64,000 nt of DNA, taken from Boesenbergia rotunda (taxonomy: Eukaryota > Streptophyta > Magnoliopsida > Zingiberales > Zingiberaceae). A model generated the notes under the pieces. That model saw nothing but the letters and a program-made list of their open reading frames with translations, had not been told where the DNA came from and ran no database searches. This document shows positions 22,502 to 33,538 of the stretch, piece by piece (the first letter of the stretch is position 1; each line of letters starts with the position of its first letter). Both the position numbers and the translations under genes were made by a program. The stretch spans positions 62,001 through 126,000 of the forward strand of contig JAGFNQ010008760.1 in NCBI GenBank assembly GCA_024364735.1. Reading direction: 5' to 3'.

Positions 22502-23961
22502 CTGCAGCATAAGAAAACAACATGAACTAGTAAGCAAAACATGCTTAGTAAGAATCCGGGCCTACTCGCAAAACCATATCGATACATCATATCATGTACT
22601 CAGTAATCAAGATAGAACAAGATCATAAGCATCATAAGCATCTCATCAAAGCATCATAAGCATCACATCAGATATCTCTAAGTACTTACAGAACAAGATC
22701 ATCACATAATGAGAAAAATATATATATTTTTCAGAAAGTTCCATACAGGTAAGTACTTAAAAATACAATATCTCCCAGGGCCCAGTTGTAGTACCACATC
22801 ATGCGCGTTACCTAATAAATTGGGGTAGCGAGCCACCAATCTAATTAGAGCAGGACCCTTCCGTCCTACCAATGTCATGACCTTCAGTTAACATGCACAT
22901 TGGATTTGTTTAACGACCCCCTTCCGAGTCGGGTACACAACTTTCCAAAGTAAAGTAATTTATCATACAATTACTCATATATGTATATGCCTAAAGGTAC
23001 TCTTAATCACTTCTCAAAGGGACACACCACACATTCGGGTGCTCTTGATCCCCTAGGGACACACCACGCATTCGGGTGCTCTTGATCCCAGTTTCAATGG
23101 AGTATCCTTTTTTTTTTAAAGCATATTATCAACCACATCTCATCCACATCATGCTCATGTCATAAGAGTGCCCCATGGGCTATAAGGCATGCTTTTAAAC
23201 CTAACAAGATAGGTCACATACATTATACACATATCATATAATTAATAGCATGCTTCGTGATTTCATTAAGTACTTCCCAACCCTAGGACTAGGGTTGGCC
23301 GAAAGTCACATGTAAGGGAATTTCCTTTTTTTTCATCCAATTAAAGCATACCTTCATCACGTATATATCCCTATCATGAATTCTATTAACATGGCCTACA
23401 TTAGAGGTAATTGACCTTCCCTAAGCTAGGGTTCCATGTTGGGGCCAAAAGTTGCAAGTGAGGGATTTGGTTTTCCAATCAAGCATTCATTCAAGCATTT
23501 CTACAAACACCTCAAGTACACTTCATGCTAACAATTGAACCATGGTTTAAGCCTCAAGTGGGGTTAGCATCCACTAACCCTAAATTACAAGGAGTTGGCC
23601 GAAACCTTGTAGGGTACCAAACCCTAATTTTGTCCTTCCAAAAATTTGGAAACATCACATATGAGTATACCCTAAGTCTTAAGGGTTATTTCATGTATTG
23701 AAAAGTTGCCACACCCCTCCTTTAGGAAGTGGCCGAAACCTATACAAGGGCAAACCTAGGTTTTGTTCTTGACACCATGAAGAAAAATCCATCCACATGT
23801 ATACCCTAAGTTTCTAGGAATCTCCTCATGCAATAAGAAGTAACCAAGCCCTACTTCATAGTGGTGGCCGAAAGTCTTATAAGGGAGAACTCCCACTTTC
23901 CAAACAAGAACACAAGGAAAACATGCACAAACCATTATACTGCAGGCGAGAGGATACTTAC
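22502..23961 (-). other. candidate LTR-embedded intron, Gy3 3' LTR
   Basis: Minus-strand donor GGAT/GTAAGTATCC with CTCTCGCCTGCAG following, and acceptor TTATGCTGCAG. TTCTTACTAAGC lies about 45-50 nt upstream of the acceptor. Four TTTCGGCCA motifs lie inside (23296, 23596, 23730, 23865). Confidence 0.5.
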
Positions 23962-24228
23962 ATCCTAGCGCTGGAATTTAATCTTCTTTAAATCGTAGGG
24001 TACCCTACACTTGAAGGGTATGTGAAAGCCTTTTTCTTCAAATTTTCCTCTAAGACTCCTTGGTCTTGGTAGAAGGCAAAGACACTTGGCTTCCCTCCTT
24101 GCAATTGCCCTAGGGTTAGAACCCTTGAATGAGGTTTTCGAAAATGGAAGAAGAGAAGAGGATGAAGGTGGTTTCGGTGGAGAAGGAAGAAGAAGAAGAG
24201 AAGAAGAGGAAGTTATTCCAACTTCCCT

Positions 24229-24236
24229 TATTTATA
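24229..24236 (-). promoter_or_regulatory. TATA box of Gy3 3' LTR
   Basis: The minus strand reads GTATAAATAAGG; the other LTR has it at 31020-31027. A pyrimidine-rich exon and the donor follow. Confidence 0.7.
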
Positions 24237-24317
24237 CTTTTCTCATGAAAAGACATGTCTCTTCACTTCCCTAGCTTTTAACAAGCATGTTCCCTTTTCC
24301 TTCTACATGAAATATTG

Positions 24318-24377
24318 CTTGGTTCATTGGTTATGACATGGTGAGTGCAACTAGGAGGTTCAAGGTTCAATCCTTGC
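24318..24377 (+). promoter_or_regulatory. tRNA-like A/B-box module in Gy3 3' LTR
   Basis: TGGTTCATTGG (A-box-like), then GGTTCAATCC (fits GWTCRANNC) within CAAGG/CCTTG. Antisense to Gy3, about 85 bp before the TATA box. Copy in the 5' LTR at 31109-31168. Confidence 0.55.
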
Positions 24378-24471
24378 TTCCTCCTTTCTAGCTCTTCTTT
24401 TTATCACAGTTTGCACTAACCCATATCAAAGCCCATTAAGCCAAGCCCATCATGAAATTTCATACTATTAA

Positions 24472-24860
24472 TAATATTTCATGAATCTAATATTTCATGA
24501 TAATATTTCATGATAATAATATTTCATGAATATAATATTTCATGATAATATTTCATGATAATAATATTTCATGCATATACTATTTCATGATAATATTTCA
24601 TGATAATAATATTTCATGAATATAATATTTCATGCTAATATTTCATGATAATAATATTTCATGAATATAATATTTCATGCTAATATTTCATGATAATAAT
24701 ATTTCATGAATATAATATCTCATGCTAATATTTCATGATAATAATATTTCATGAATATAATATTTCATGCTAATATTTTATGATAATAATATTTCATGAA
24801 TATAATATCTCATGCTAATATTTCATGATAATAATATTTCATGAATATAATATTTCATGT
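24472..24860. repeat. 45-bp ATTTCATG tandem array, Gy3 3' LTR
   Basis: The 45-bp unit is itself built of ATTTCATG words spaced by AT stretches (GATAATAAT, AATATAAT, CTAAT). The equivalent array in the other LTR (31255-31545) has fewer units. Confidence 0.9.
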
Positions 24861-24966
24861 ATTCATGACATTTTATAGCATGTGATTGCATGAAATTTAT
24901 ATCATTGCATTATAACCATTTTCATACATTGTCATGATTTTACATTGACAAATTTGGGGTGTTACA

Positions 24967-24982
24967 ATCCTCCCCCTCTTAT
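24967..24982 (-). other. Gy3 polypurine tract
   Basis: The minus strand reads ATAAGAGGGGGAGGAT, abutting the 3' LTR. Confidence 0.85.
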
Positions 24983-25001
24983 AGAATGTTCGTCCCGAAC
25001 T

Positions 25002-27890
25002 TTAAAATAGTTCCGGATACTTTGATCGCATCGTATCTTCCTGTTCCCAGGTGGCTTCTTCGAACTGCTTGTTCCGCCACAGAACCTTCACTAAGGGTAT
25101 TTCCTTGTTCCTTAGCCTTTTAACTTCCCAATCGAGGATCTGGATCGGGCGGCGTTCGGAACTCAGGCTCTCCTGTTCTTGCACTGGTGGGGGTTTTATC
25201 ATTTGACTCGCATCAGGGGTACACTTCTTGAGCATCGACACATGGAAGACGTTGTGGATAGCCGCCATTTCTGGCGGTAGCTCCAGTTCGTAGGCCACCT
25301 TGCCTACTCGTCTCAAAATCTGGTAGGGTCCCACGTATCGCGGACTCAGTTTCCCCTTCTTTCCGAATCTCATCACCCCTTTCATAGGGGCTACCTTCAA
25401 GAATACTGAATCCCCAACCTCGAACTCAAGTGGTCGACGTCGTTTATCGGCGTAGCTCTTCTGCCGACTCTGAGCAGTCTCTATCCTCTGGCGGATATTC
25501 TTTATAGCCTGAGTGGTCTCATCAATAATATCGGTCTGGAGTCCCATCTCCCTCTTTTCACCACTCTCATGCCAGCATAAAGGAGATCTGCATTTTCGGC
25601 CGTATAGTGCCTCGTACGGTGCCATCCCGATAGTAGCCTGATAACTGTTGTTATAAGCAAACTCTGCCAGGCTCAGGTATCGACACCAGCTTCCCTTGAA
25701 GTCCAAGGTGCAAGCTCGTAACATATCTTCTAGTATCTGGTTTACTCGTTCAGTCTGCCCGTCAGTCTGGGGGTGAAAGGCTGTACTGAACTTCAGCTTC
25801 GTGCCAAGGGCCTTCTGCACGTGTCCCCAAAAATCAGAAGTAAATCGACCATCTCGGTCAGAGACGATGGTCTTGGGAACCCCGTGTAGTCGGACAATCT
25901 CCTTGACGTACAGTTGAGCCAGCTGCTCAACTGAATAAGTCATCCTGATAGCCAGAAAATGCGCGGACTTGGTCAGTCGGTCCACAATAACCCATATACT
26001 ATCATATCCATTCGTAGTCCGAGGCAGCCCGGATATGAAATCCATAGATATGTCCTCCCATTTCCACTCGGGAATAGGTAGAGGTTGCAGAACTCCCCCA
26101 GGTCTCTGGTGTTCTGCTTTGACCCTCTGGCAGGTCAAACACATGCTGATATAATGGGCTACATCTTTCTTCATGCCGGACCACCAAAATTTGCCCTTCA
26201 GATCCTGATACATCTTGGTAGACCCAGGATGCATCGCATAAGGTGTGCCGTGAGCTTCCTCGAGTATCCTCGTCCGTAAGTCGGAGTCATCGGGAACGCA
26301 TAATCGATCCCGGAGATATAAGACTCCACTATCGGAAATCCGGAATCCCTCGTCCTTGCCTTCAAGAACCTCTTGTTTGATTCTCTGAAGACTCGGATCA
26401 AGATTCTGCTTCTCCAGAATACCATCAAATAACGTCGGCGCAATCTGTAGAGTAGAAAGCTGTCCCGATATAATCTCGATTCCGAAATCCATAATCTCTT
26501 TCCCTAAGGGTTGTGACAAAGCCGACAAAGATATTAAAGTAGCACATGATTTTCTACTGAGAGCATCAGCTACCTTGTTGGCTTTTCCCGGATGGTACAA
26601 GATCTCACAGTCGTAGTCCTTGACCAACTCGAGCCATCGGCGTTGTCGCATATTCAGGTCTTTCTGGGTAAAGAGATACCGCAGACTCTGGTGATCAGTA
26701 AAGACCTTGCACTGAGTGCCATATAAATAATGCCTCCATATTTTCAGCGCAAAGACCACCGCTGCTAATTCCAAATCATGGGTAGAATAATTCTTTTCAT
26801 GTTCCTTTAATTGTCTAGAGGCATAGGCAATTACCTTCCCATTTTGCATAAGTACAGCTCCGAGTCCCAGTTTGGATGCGTCGCTGTACATATCGAAACC
26901 CGTATCACTTTCGGGAAGAGTCAATATAGGAGCGCTAGTCAGCCTCCGTTTCAGTTCAGAGAAGCTCTTCTCACATTCCTCGGTCCAGGTATATTTCTTA
27001 TCCTTCTTTGTAAGAGCTGTCATAGGGGCTGCAATCCGCGAGAAGTTCTCTACGAATTTTCTGTAATATCCGGCTAACCCCAGAAAACTTCTGACCTCAC
27101 TGGCATTCTTGGGTCTGGACCAGTTACTTACGGCCTCAATTTTAATTGGGTCGACCATCACTCCGTCCTTGGAGATAATATGTCCCAAGAATGATACTTG
27201 ATTCAGCCAGAACTCACATTTCGAAAATTTAGCATACAGTTGTTCTTTCTGAAGAATCTGTAATACTATACTCAGGTGCTCCGCATGCTCCTCGGAAGTC
27301 CTCGAATAAATAAGGATGTCGTCGATGAAGACGATCACAAATCTGTCGAGAAAATCCTATTCATAAGGTCCATGAATATTGCCGGAGCATTAGTAACTCC
27401 AAACGGCATCACTACGAACTCGTAATGTCCGTATCTCGTCCGGAAAGCAGTTTTGGGTATGTCCTCATTTTTCACCCGGACTTGGTGATAACCAGACCTC
27501 AGATCGATCTTGGAGAAAACCGTAGCTCCCTTTAACTGATCGAACAGGTCATCTATCCTGGGTAGAGGGTACCTGTTCTTTATGGTCACATTATTTAATG
27601 CCCGATAGTCGATGCACATACGCATCGACCCATCCTTCTTCTTCACGAACAGTACGGGAGCTCCCCAGGGGGAATGACTAGGGCGGATAAGTCCCTTGTC
27701 GAGTAGCTCTTGTAGCTGTCCTTGCAATTCTTTCAATTCAGTCGGCGCCATTCGGTATGGTGCCTTCGAGATGGGGTTAGTACCGGGAATCAAATCAATA
27801 GCAAATTCAACATCTCTTTCAGGTGCTAACCCAGGTAAGTCGTCAGGAAATACCTCTGGATAGTTGCATACGACTTCAACGTCTTCTACT
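25002..27890 (-). pseudogene. Gy3 RT-RNase H-integrase-chromodomain polyprotein
   Basis: Two frames separated by one shift. 27793-27335 holds RT ([26 protein letters not shown]). 27338-25002 (778 aa) holds FIDDILIYS at its start, connection, RNase H ([15 protein letters not shown]), integrase zinc domain (HPGSTKMY.., CLTCQ), the DDE core ([33 protein letters not shown] with Glu), GPY/F ([18 protein letters not shown]) and the chromodomain ending MRSKYPELF. The shift is a loss of 10 bp relative to Gy2 just before FIDD, between two CTC words. All catalytic residues are present, so this is the best-preserved pol here. Confidence 0.93.
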
Positions 27891-28155
27891 TCGGGCCCTC
27901 AGTAGGACTGGTATCAACCACATGCGCTAGAAATCCAGGGCATCCCTTTTCTAACATCTTCCTTGCTTTCAGAGCCGACAAGAATTTGCTTGTCCTCTTC
28001 TTCGGCTCTCCCATAAATTTGAATAGAATTCCCCCAGAAATTCGGACTCGAAGTCCTTCCACTTCATCTGGTCCACTGACCTTCCAGCTTTTACCGTTCC
28101 CACCACATCCTGGCGTCGCCAGTGAGGCAGAACGAGACACATTTAATTTTCTCAT
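27891..28155 (-). pseudogene. Gy3 deletion joint: gag fused to protease C-terminus
   Basis: Minus strand, the Gag stretch GDARMWWER (28091) continues to FESEF and then joins a segment ending FKFMGEPKKRTSKFLSAL, which lies after the protease in Gy2 ([18 protein letters not shown]). About 1.1 kb of Gy2-equivalent sequence is missing: gag C-half, both zinc knuckles and the protease active site. The joint also changes frame. Confidence 0.88.
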
Positions 28156-28510
28156 GCTCGGGCCAGTCTAATAATTCCACTGTGCTCTCAACTATCTTGA
28201 GCCAGGCCTGGGCGTCCCAGGGCTCGCAGTTGCCAGAGAACTTTTCCGGCTTAAGTCTCTGCCACTGAATCAGATAGGCCTCCTGTCGGATTCCCCGGAC
28301 CAGAGTGTCCGGAGGTGCCTGGGCAGTTGGAGGCTCAGAAGGTATCGCATTCTGACTTCCCTGCGGGGTGGTAGTGTTCCCCTGCTGGGTCATCAGAGTG
28401 TTTATTATCTGTTGTTGTTCAGTGACCTGACGCTGCAGGTCCGTGATTACTTGCATCATATTAGGTGGGGGTGGTGTCTCGTTACCCCTAGTACTACGCC
28501 TTCTAGCCAT
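28091..28510 (-). pseudogene. Gy3 Gag N-terminal part
   Basis: ATG at 28510: MARRRSTRGNETPPPP, Gln-rich LQRQVTEQQQIINTLM, then WDAQAWLKIVESTVELLDWP and CLTGDARMWWER. No stop before the deletion joint, unlike Gy2 and Gy1. Only about 140 of the expected roughly 400 residues remain. Confidence 0.88.
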
Positions 28511-28660
28511 ATCTATTATGTAGACAGTAAATGACTACATAAGTTATAATTCTACCTTTACTTGTTATGCAAGTATTAATCATCTCCATATTATGCAAGC
28601 ATAAATCATCCCATATAGTTGTACTGTACATGAAATAAATAAAGTAATGCGAGTTAGGAT

Positions 28661-28702
28661 TTCTTACTTGGAAGCGGCAGGAGGAAGCTTGATGTGTGTG
28701 TG
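28661..28702 (-). promoter_or_regulatory. Gy3 conserved leader block
   Basis: The minus strand reads CACACACATCAAGCTTCCTC, then CTGCCGCTTCCAAGTAAGAA. It matches Gy4 47441-47480 and Gy2 9813-9850 almost base for base. Confidence 0.6.
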
Positions 28703-28717
28703 GTGGAGGGGAAATCT

Positions 28718-28729
28718 GCTCTGATACCA
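28718..28729 (-). other. Gy3 primer-binding site
   Basis: The minus strand reads TGGTATCAGAGC exactly, 3 bp from the LTR. Confidence 0.9.
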
Positions 28730-28732
28730 ACT

Positions 28733-31651
28733 TGTAACGCCCGACCTTATATCTACCCTAAAGGCGGGGTTACGGGTCCATACATTCATATCATTCATAT
28801 CTATCTTAAGCATGTATATCCAAACAAAACAGTTACAATACAAGAAATGTAGTAAGCATGCTTATTGAAGACTAATTTACCAAGCAAGGTTTTTCGTTTC
28901 TTTTATATCTACATGCATTTACAACCTAATAGGAAGATCATTTAACACACTATAGCATGGAATCTCAAGTAAGAATATAGCAAGAGTTATCTAGTCTTAG
29001 ATACATGCAAAAGAGACATTCATAAGAAACAGAAACTAGTAATTATCTAGCATTTTACTTAGCATGCATACTACAAAATTTATACATTAATGATAGTATT
29101 ATCTAGCATGACATAGGTTCCATATCCCTAACTTAATCACAGTAGAGTAGTCATGATCATCACGCATTCAGAGTATAGCAATACAATTTCAATCCTTCAT
29201 TGGAAGCAGTTTAGATTCTAGACAAAAACAAGGTAGATAGAATCTTTCGTCCTTTCCCGAGCCATCACCACACACATCCTCTAGCCTTCCCTCTGCCACT
29301 TCCTTTAGTTCGAGTATTTCTTACCGCTATCTGCAGCATAAGAAAAAACCATGAACTAGTAAGCAAAACATGCTTAGTAAGAATCCGGGCCTACTCGCAA
29401 AACCATATCGATACATCATATCATGTACTCAGTAATCAAGATAGAACAAGATCATAAGCATCATAAGCATCTCATCAAAGCATCATAAGCATCACATCAG
29501 ATATCTCTAAGTACTTACAGAACAAGATCATCACATAATGAGAAAAATATATATATTTTTCAGAAAGTTCCATACAGGTAAGTACTTAAAAATACAATAT
29601 CTCCCAGGGCCCAGTTGTAGTACCACATCATGCGCGTTCCCTAATAAATTGGGGTAGCGAGCCACCAATCTAATTAGAGCAGGACCCTTCCGTCCTACCA
29701 ATGCCATGACCTTCAGTTAACATGCACATTGGATTTGTTTAACGACCCCCTTCCGAGTCGGGTACACAACTTTCCAAAGTAAAGTAATTTATCATACAAT
29801 TACTCATATATGTATATGCCTAAAGGTACTCTTAATCACTTCTCAAAGGGACACACCACACATTCGGGTGCTCTTGATCCCAGTTTCAATGGAGTATCCT
29901 TTTTTTTTAAAGCATATTATCAACCACATCTCATCCACATCATGCTCATGTCATAAGAGTGCCCCATGGGCTATAAGGCATGCTTTTATACCTAACAAGA
30001 TAGGTCACATACATTATACACATATCATATAATTAATAGCATGCTTCGTGATTTCATTAAGTACTTCCCAACCCTAGGACTAGGGTTGGCCGAAAGTCAC
30101 ATGTAAGGGAATTTCCTTTTTTTTCATCCAATTAAAGCATACCTTCATCACGTATATATCCCTATCATGAATTCTATTAACATGGCCTACATTAGAGGTA
30201 ATTGACCTTCCCTAAGCTAGGGTTCCATGTTGGGGCTGAAAGTTGCAAGTGAGGGATTTGGTTTTCCAATCAAGCATTCATTCAAGCATTTCTACAAACA
30301 CCTCAAGTACACTTCATGCTAACAATTGAACCATGGTTTAAGCCTCAAGTGGGGTTAGCATCCACTAACCCTAAATTACAAGGAGTTGGCCGAAACCTTG
30401 TAGGGTACCAAACCCTAATTTTGTCCTTCCAAAAATTTGGAAACATCACATATGAGTATACCCTAAGTCTTAAGGGTTATTTCATGTATTGAAAAGTTGC
30501 CACACCCCTCCTTTAGGAAGTGGCTGAAACCTATACATGGGCAAACCTAGGTTTTGTTCTTGACACCATGAAGAAAAATCCATCCACATGTATACCCTAA
30601 GTTTCTAGGAATCTCCTCATGCAATAAGAAGTAACCAAGCCCTACTTCATAGTGGTGGCCGAAAGTCTTATAAGGGAGAACTCCCACTTTCCAAACAAGA
30701 ACACAAGGAAAACATGCACAAACCATTATACTGCAGGCGAGAGGATACTTACATCCTAGCGCTGGAATTTAATCTTCTTTAAATCGTAGGGTACCCTACA
30801 CTTGAAGGGTATGTGAAAGCCTTTTTCTTCAAATTTTCCTCTAAGACTCCTTGGTCTTGGTAGAAGGCAAAGACACTTGGCTTCCCTCCTTGCAATTGCC
30901 CTAGGGTTAGAACCCTTGAATGAGGTTTTCGAAAATGGAAGAAGAGAAGAGGATGAAGGTGGTTTCGGTGGAGAAGGAAGAAGAAGAAGAGAAGAAGAGG
31001 AAGTTATTCCAACTTCCCTTATTTATACTTTTCTCATGAAAAGACATGTCTCTTCACTTCCCTAGCTTTTAACAAGCATGTTCCCTTTTCCTTCTACATG
31101 AAATATTGCTTGGTTCATTGGTTATGACATGGTGAGTGCAACTAGGAGGTTCAAGGTTCAATCCTTGCTTCCTCCTTTCTAGCTCTTCTTTTTATCACAG
31201 TTTGCACTAACCCATATCAAAGCTCATTAAGCCAAGCCCATCATGAAATTTCATACTATTAATAATATTTCATGAATCTAATATTTCATGATAATATTTC
31301 ATGATAATAATATTTCATGATAATATTTCATGATAATAATATTTCATGCATATACTATTTCATGATAATATTTCATGATAATAATATTTCATGAATATAA
31401 TATTTCATGCTAATATTTCATGATAATAATATTTCATGAATATAATATTTCATGCTAATATTTCATGATAATAATATTTCATGAATATAATATCTCATGC
31501 TAATATTTCATGATAATAATATTTCATGAATATAATATTTCATGTATTCATGACATTTCATAGCATGTGATTGCATGAAATTTATATCATTGCATTATAA
31601 CCATTTTCATACATTGTCATGATTTTACATTGACAAATTTGGGGTGTTACA
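28733..31651 (-). repeat. Gy3 5' LTR
   Basis: 2919 bp. Candidate intron 29331-30752, TATA 31020-31027, tRNA-like module 31109-31168 and shorter 45-bp array 31255-31545. A 62-codon plus-strand frame (30877) is identical to that at 24086, but it only mirrors LTR identity over the CT-rich exon. Confidence 0.92.
29331..30752 (-). other. candidate LTR-embedded intron, Gy3 5' LTR
   Basis: Same donor and acceptor as 22502-23961. This is the copy that would be in the leader of a Gy3 transcript. Confidence 0.5.
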
Positions 31652-31656
31652 GTATC
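31652..31656. repeat. Gy3 target-site duplication, right copy
   Basis: GTATC, identical to 21901-21905. Confidence 0.9.
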
Positions 31657-33127
31657 CACACGAACATGATCTACACCTCGGAGAGAAACCACCTTAGTTG
31701 TGCTAGCAACTTGGAATGGTTCACAAAGCACAAGAACCTACACTAGGGAGTTATGGACAAGGAGTAAGAAAGAAGAGGAAGAGAGATGCTCCCTCTAGCC
31801 TTTGACAAGGGGGGGGGGTATTTATACTCATCTAATGAATACCAAGGGTCTATGTCCCTTGAGCTCCTCTCATCTAATGCTAATAAAACCCAATGAATAC
31901 CAAGCCTCTTGGTATTCCTTGAGACTCTTAATATTCTATTCATCTAATGAATAGAATGTCTCTTAGCCTTCCTCTTAAATAATATTTTATTAAACCCTTT
32001 AATGAATATTATCCATAATTAAGTGGTTGAGTCTAATCTAGATGAGTCTAACTCAAATTAGACTCAATCCCATAATCTAATTGGATTCACTTGAGTCTAA
32101 CTCAATTAATCCAATTCGAATCAAATCTTAGTCAAACCAAGATCAATTAATCTCCGAAGCATCGTGTCCTTAGTGTGTGACCCAATAGGTTCTCGTAACG
32201 TTGGCAATGTGCCTAAACGCTTTAGACACATAAGCAATGAGCGGCATCTAGCAATGCATCATTGCTACCCAAGTAACAAGAAAAGTCGAGATCCGACTAA
32301 ACCTCCGTGACTATGATAATGTATGACCTTGTCCTTCTATCCTCGATATCTAGATTGACCAATGTGGCATAGACCGTGTCATCCTCAGTCAATCTTGTGT
32401 TTCTTGATCCCCGAGTAGACTCACTCAAACAAATGAGCTCAATATCTCATATTGACTCATTTGAGCATGACCATGCGTTTTAGTAGTCCTACTCGATCAA
32501 GGAGCCCACAGATATCACTCCCGTCATATAGTAGGGATAGATCCCATCTACATCACTCACATCCCTCTGCATAATTTATTACATACCCAGTGATCACCTT
32601 TATAGTCCACCCTGTAACGGGTGATGTTTGACGATACCAAAGTACATAACCCCTTATGTAGGGAACCTAGTGACTTCAGGTCTAAGGACTATTCATACTA
32701 ATAGTCACATGAGAAAGTTTATGACACTCATATGACAATCTATGAAACTTTCTCATGGCGGGTCAATTCAGTACACATTCTCCAATGTATACCCATGTGT
32801 CAACTTGATATCACATATCCATGACTTGTGAGCTCAAGTCATCAGTTGACCTATATGCTAGTCTCCATGCATTAATATTGTCATTGAATATTAATACTTG
32901 ACTAGGAATGGTTTAGTGTAGTGTTCTCTACATTATCTCATTATCGATTCAACCAATCGATATAATGTAGATAAAAACCTACCACCTAAGGTCATTATTA
33001 TACTTAGTTATTTGGCACAAATACAAAGTAAGTATAATAACCAAACATGCCTTTATTAATGATAGAATATGATATAAAAAGTCCCTAGTCAATCATCACA
33101 TAATTGGCTCTATGGCTCCTTCTAACA
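31657..33127 (-). repeat. Co1 5' LTR, second part
   Basis: Continues the LTR begun at 21700 and ends CTTCTAACA at 33127. It includes a segment (31657 to about 31940) absent from the 3' LTR. From about 31940 it aligns with 4629-5811. No gene. Confidence 0.88.
31819..31826 (-). promoter_or_regulatory. TATA box of Co1 5' LTR
   Basis: The minus strand reads GAGTATAAATACC, followed downstream by a C10 run (G10 on plus). Gy3 sits between this box and the Co1 gag. Confidence 0.65.
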
Positions 33128-33132
33128 GTCGC
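33128..33132. repeat. Co1 target-site duplication, right copy
   Basis: GTCGC, partner of GTCAC at 4476-4480. Confidence 0.7.
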
Positions 33133-33538
33133 ATCTCTTTTCTGCTTAACCAGAACCAGTCGACTGACTCGTTGAATAGTCGATTGGTGCCAGTCAACTC
33201 CTAGGCCAAATCACTCCCCTAATCTTTATATTTGAAAGTTGGCCTTGGACCAGTCGACTGGTGGAGTTACCAGTCGACTGGTGCAGTTGACTCTACCAGG
33301 AAATCACTCGACTAATCTTTCTGTTCCCTCGAATTCACTGAGGGTAGTTGATTGCTACCTTGAGCAGTCGATTGATACTTCTAGAATTTGAATTCCAGAC
33401 TTCAGAAACATACTAGGAGATAATGAATAAAGATTTCACTATTAACTATGATTAAAGGACTCACAATCATAACTGACAATCATAATACTTGGACTAAATC
33501 GTAAACCATCTAGCATGCAACTCAAGTAGTAACTAGCA
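33133..33538 (-). repeat. Gy1 5' LTR, second part, with GTCGAC palindromes
   Basis: LTR sequence between Co1 and Rp1. The 14-bp palindrome ACCAGTCGACTGGT occurs at 33249-33262 and 33269-33282 in a 20-bp tandem, with a partial copy near 33153. No coding frame. Confidence 0.65.
33527..33538. repeat. Rp1 target-site duplication, left copy
   Basis: TAGTAACTAGCA, identical to 34379-34390. Twelve bp fits target-primed reverse transcription, not LTR integration. Confidence 0.8.

Larger units (their letters stand above)
21906..24966 (-). repeat. Gy3 3' LTR
   Basis: 3061 bp, TGTAACGCCCGACC...GGTGTTACA. It is longer than the 5' LTR by 142 bp, from a 37-bp duplication (GGGACACACCACGCATTCGG unit, about 23045-23090) and extra 45-bp AT repeat units (24472-24860). 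It contains TATA 24229-24236, a candidate intron 22502-23961 and a tRNA-like module 24318-24377. Confidence 0.92.
21906..31651 (-). mobile_element. Gy3: gypsy chromovirus (Tekay/Del-like), youngest in the window
   Basis: 9746 bp with perfect TSD GTATC and LTRs 21906-24966 (3') and 28733-31651 (5') that differ at few sites apart from repeat-number changes. Minus-strand interior: PBS 28718, gag 28510, a joint that skips the rest of gag and protease, then RT, RNase H, integrase and chromodomain to 25002. Inserted in the Co1 5' LTR. Confidence 0.93.
4481..33127 (-). mobile_element. Co1: Ty1/copia element split by Gy2 and Gy3
   Basis: After removal of Gy2 (6471-17206) and Gy3 (21906-31651), Co1 has a continuous minus-strand plan: LTR, PBS (21687), leader, gag (20480), zinc knuckle, protease, integrase, RT, RNase H (5847), PPT and LTR (5811-4481). 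The gene order protease-integrase-RT is copia. The pol closely resembles the Tork/Angela type in my judgement. Every coding segment has stops or shifts, so it is dead. Confidence 0.9.

Noticed and set aside
24086..24274. 62-codon plus-strand frame identical in both Gy3 LTRs (second copy 30877-31065)
   Set aside because: Identity only reflects LTR identity. It runs antisense over the CT-rich exon and TATA box, giving Glu/Arg-rich low-complexity sequence.
24472..24860. Regularly spaced repeats resembling a CRISPR array
   Set aside because: Units are AT-rich with repeated 'spacers', lie in an LTR and in a plant genome.
25002..27338. Gy3 as an intact autonomous element
   Set aside because: Protease and gag C-half are absent and a 10-bp deletion splits RT.
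31811..31818. G-run as an assembly gap or quadruplex
   Set aside because: A single G run cannot form a quadruplex and lies in a normal LTR position next to the TATA box.
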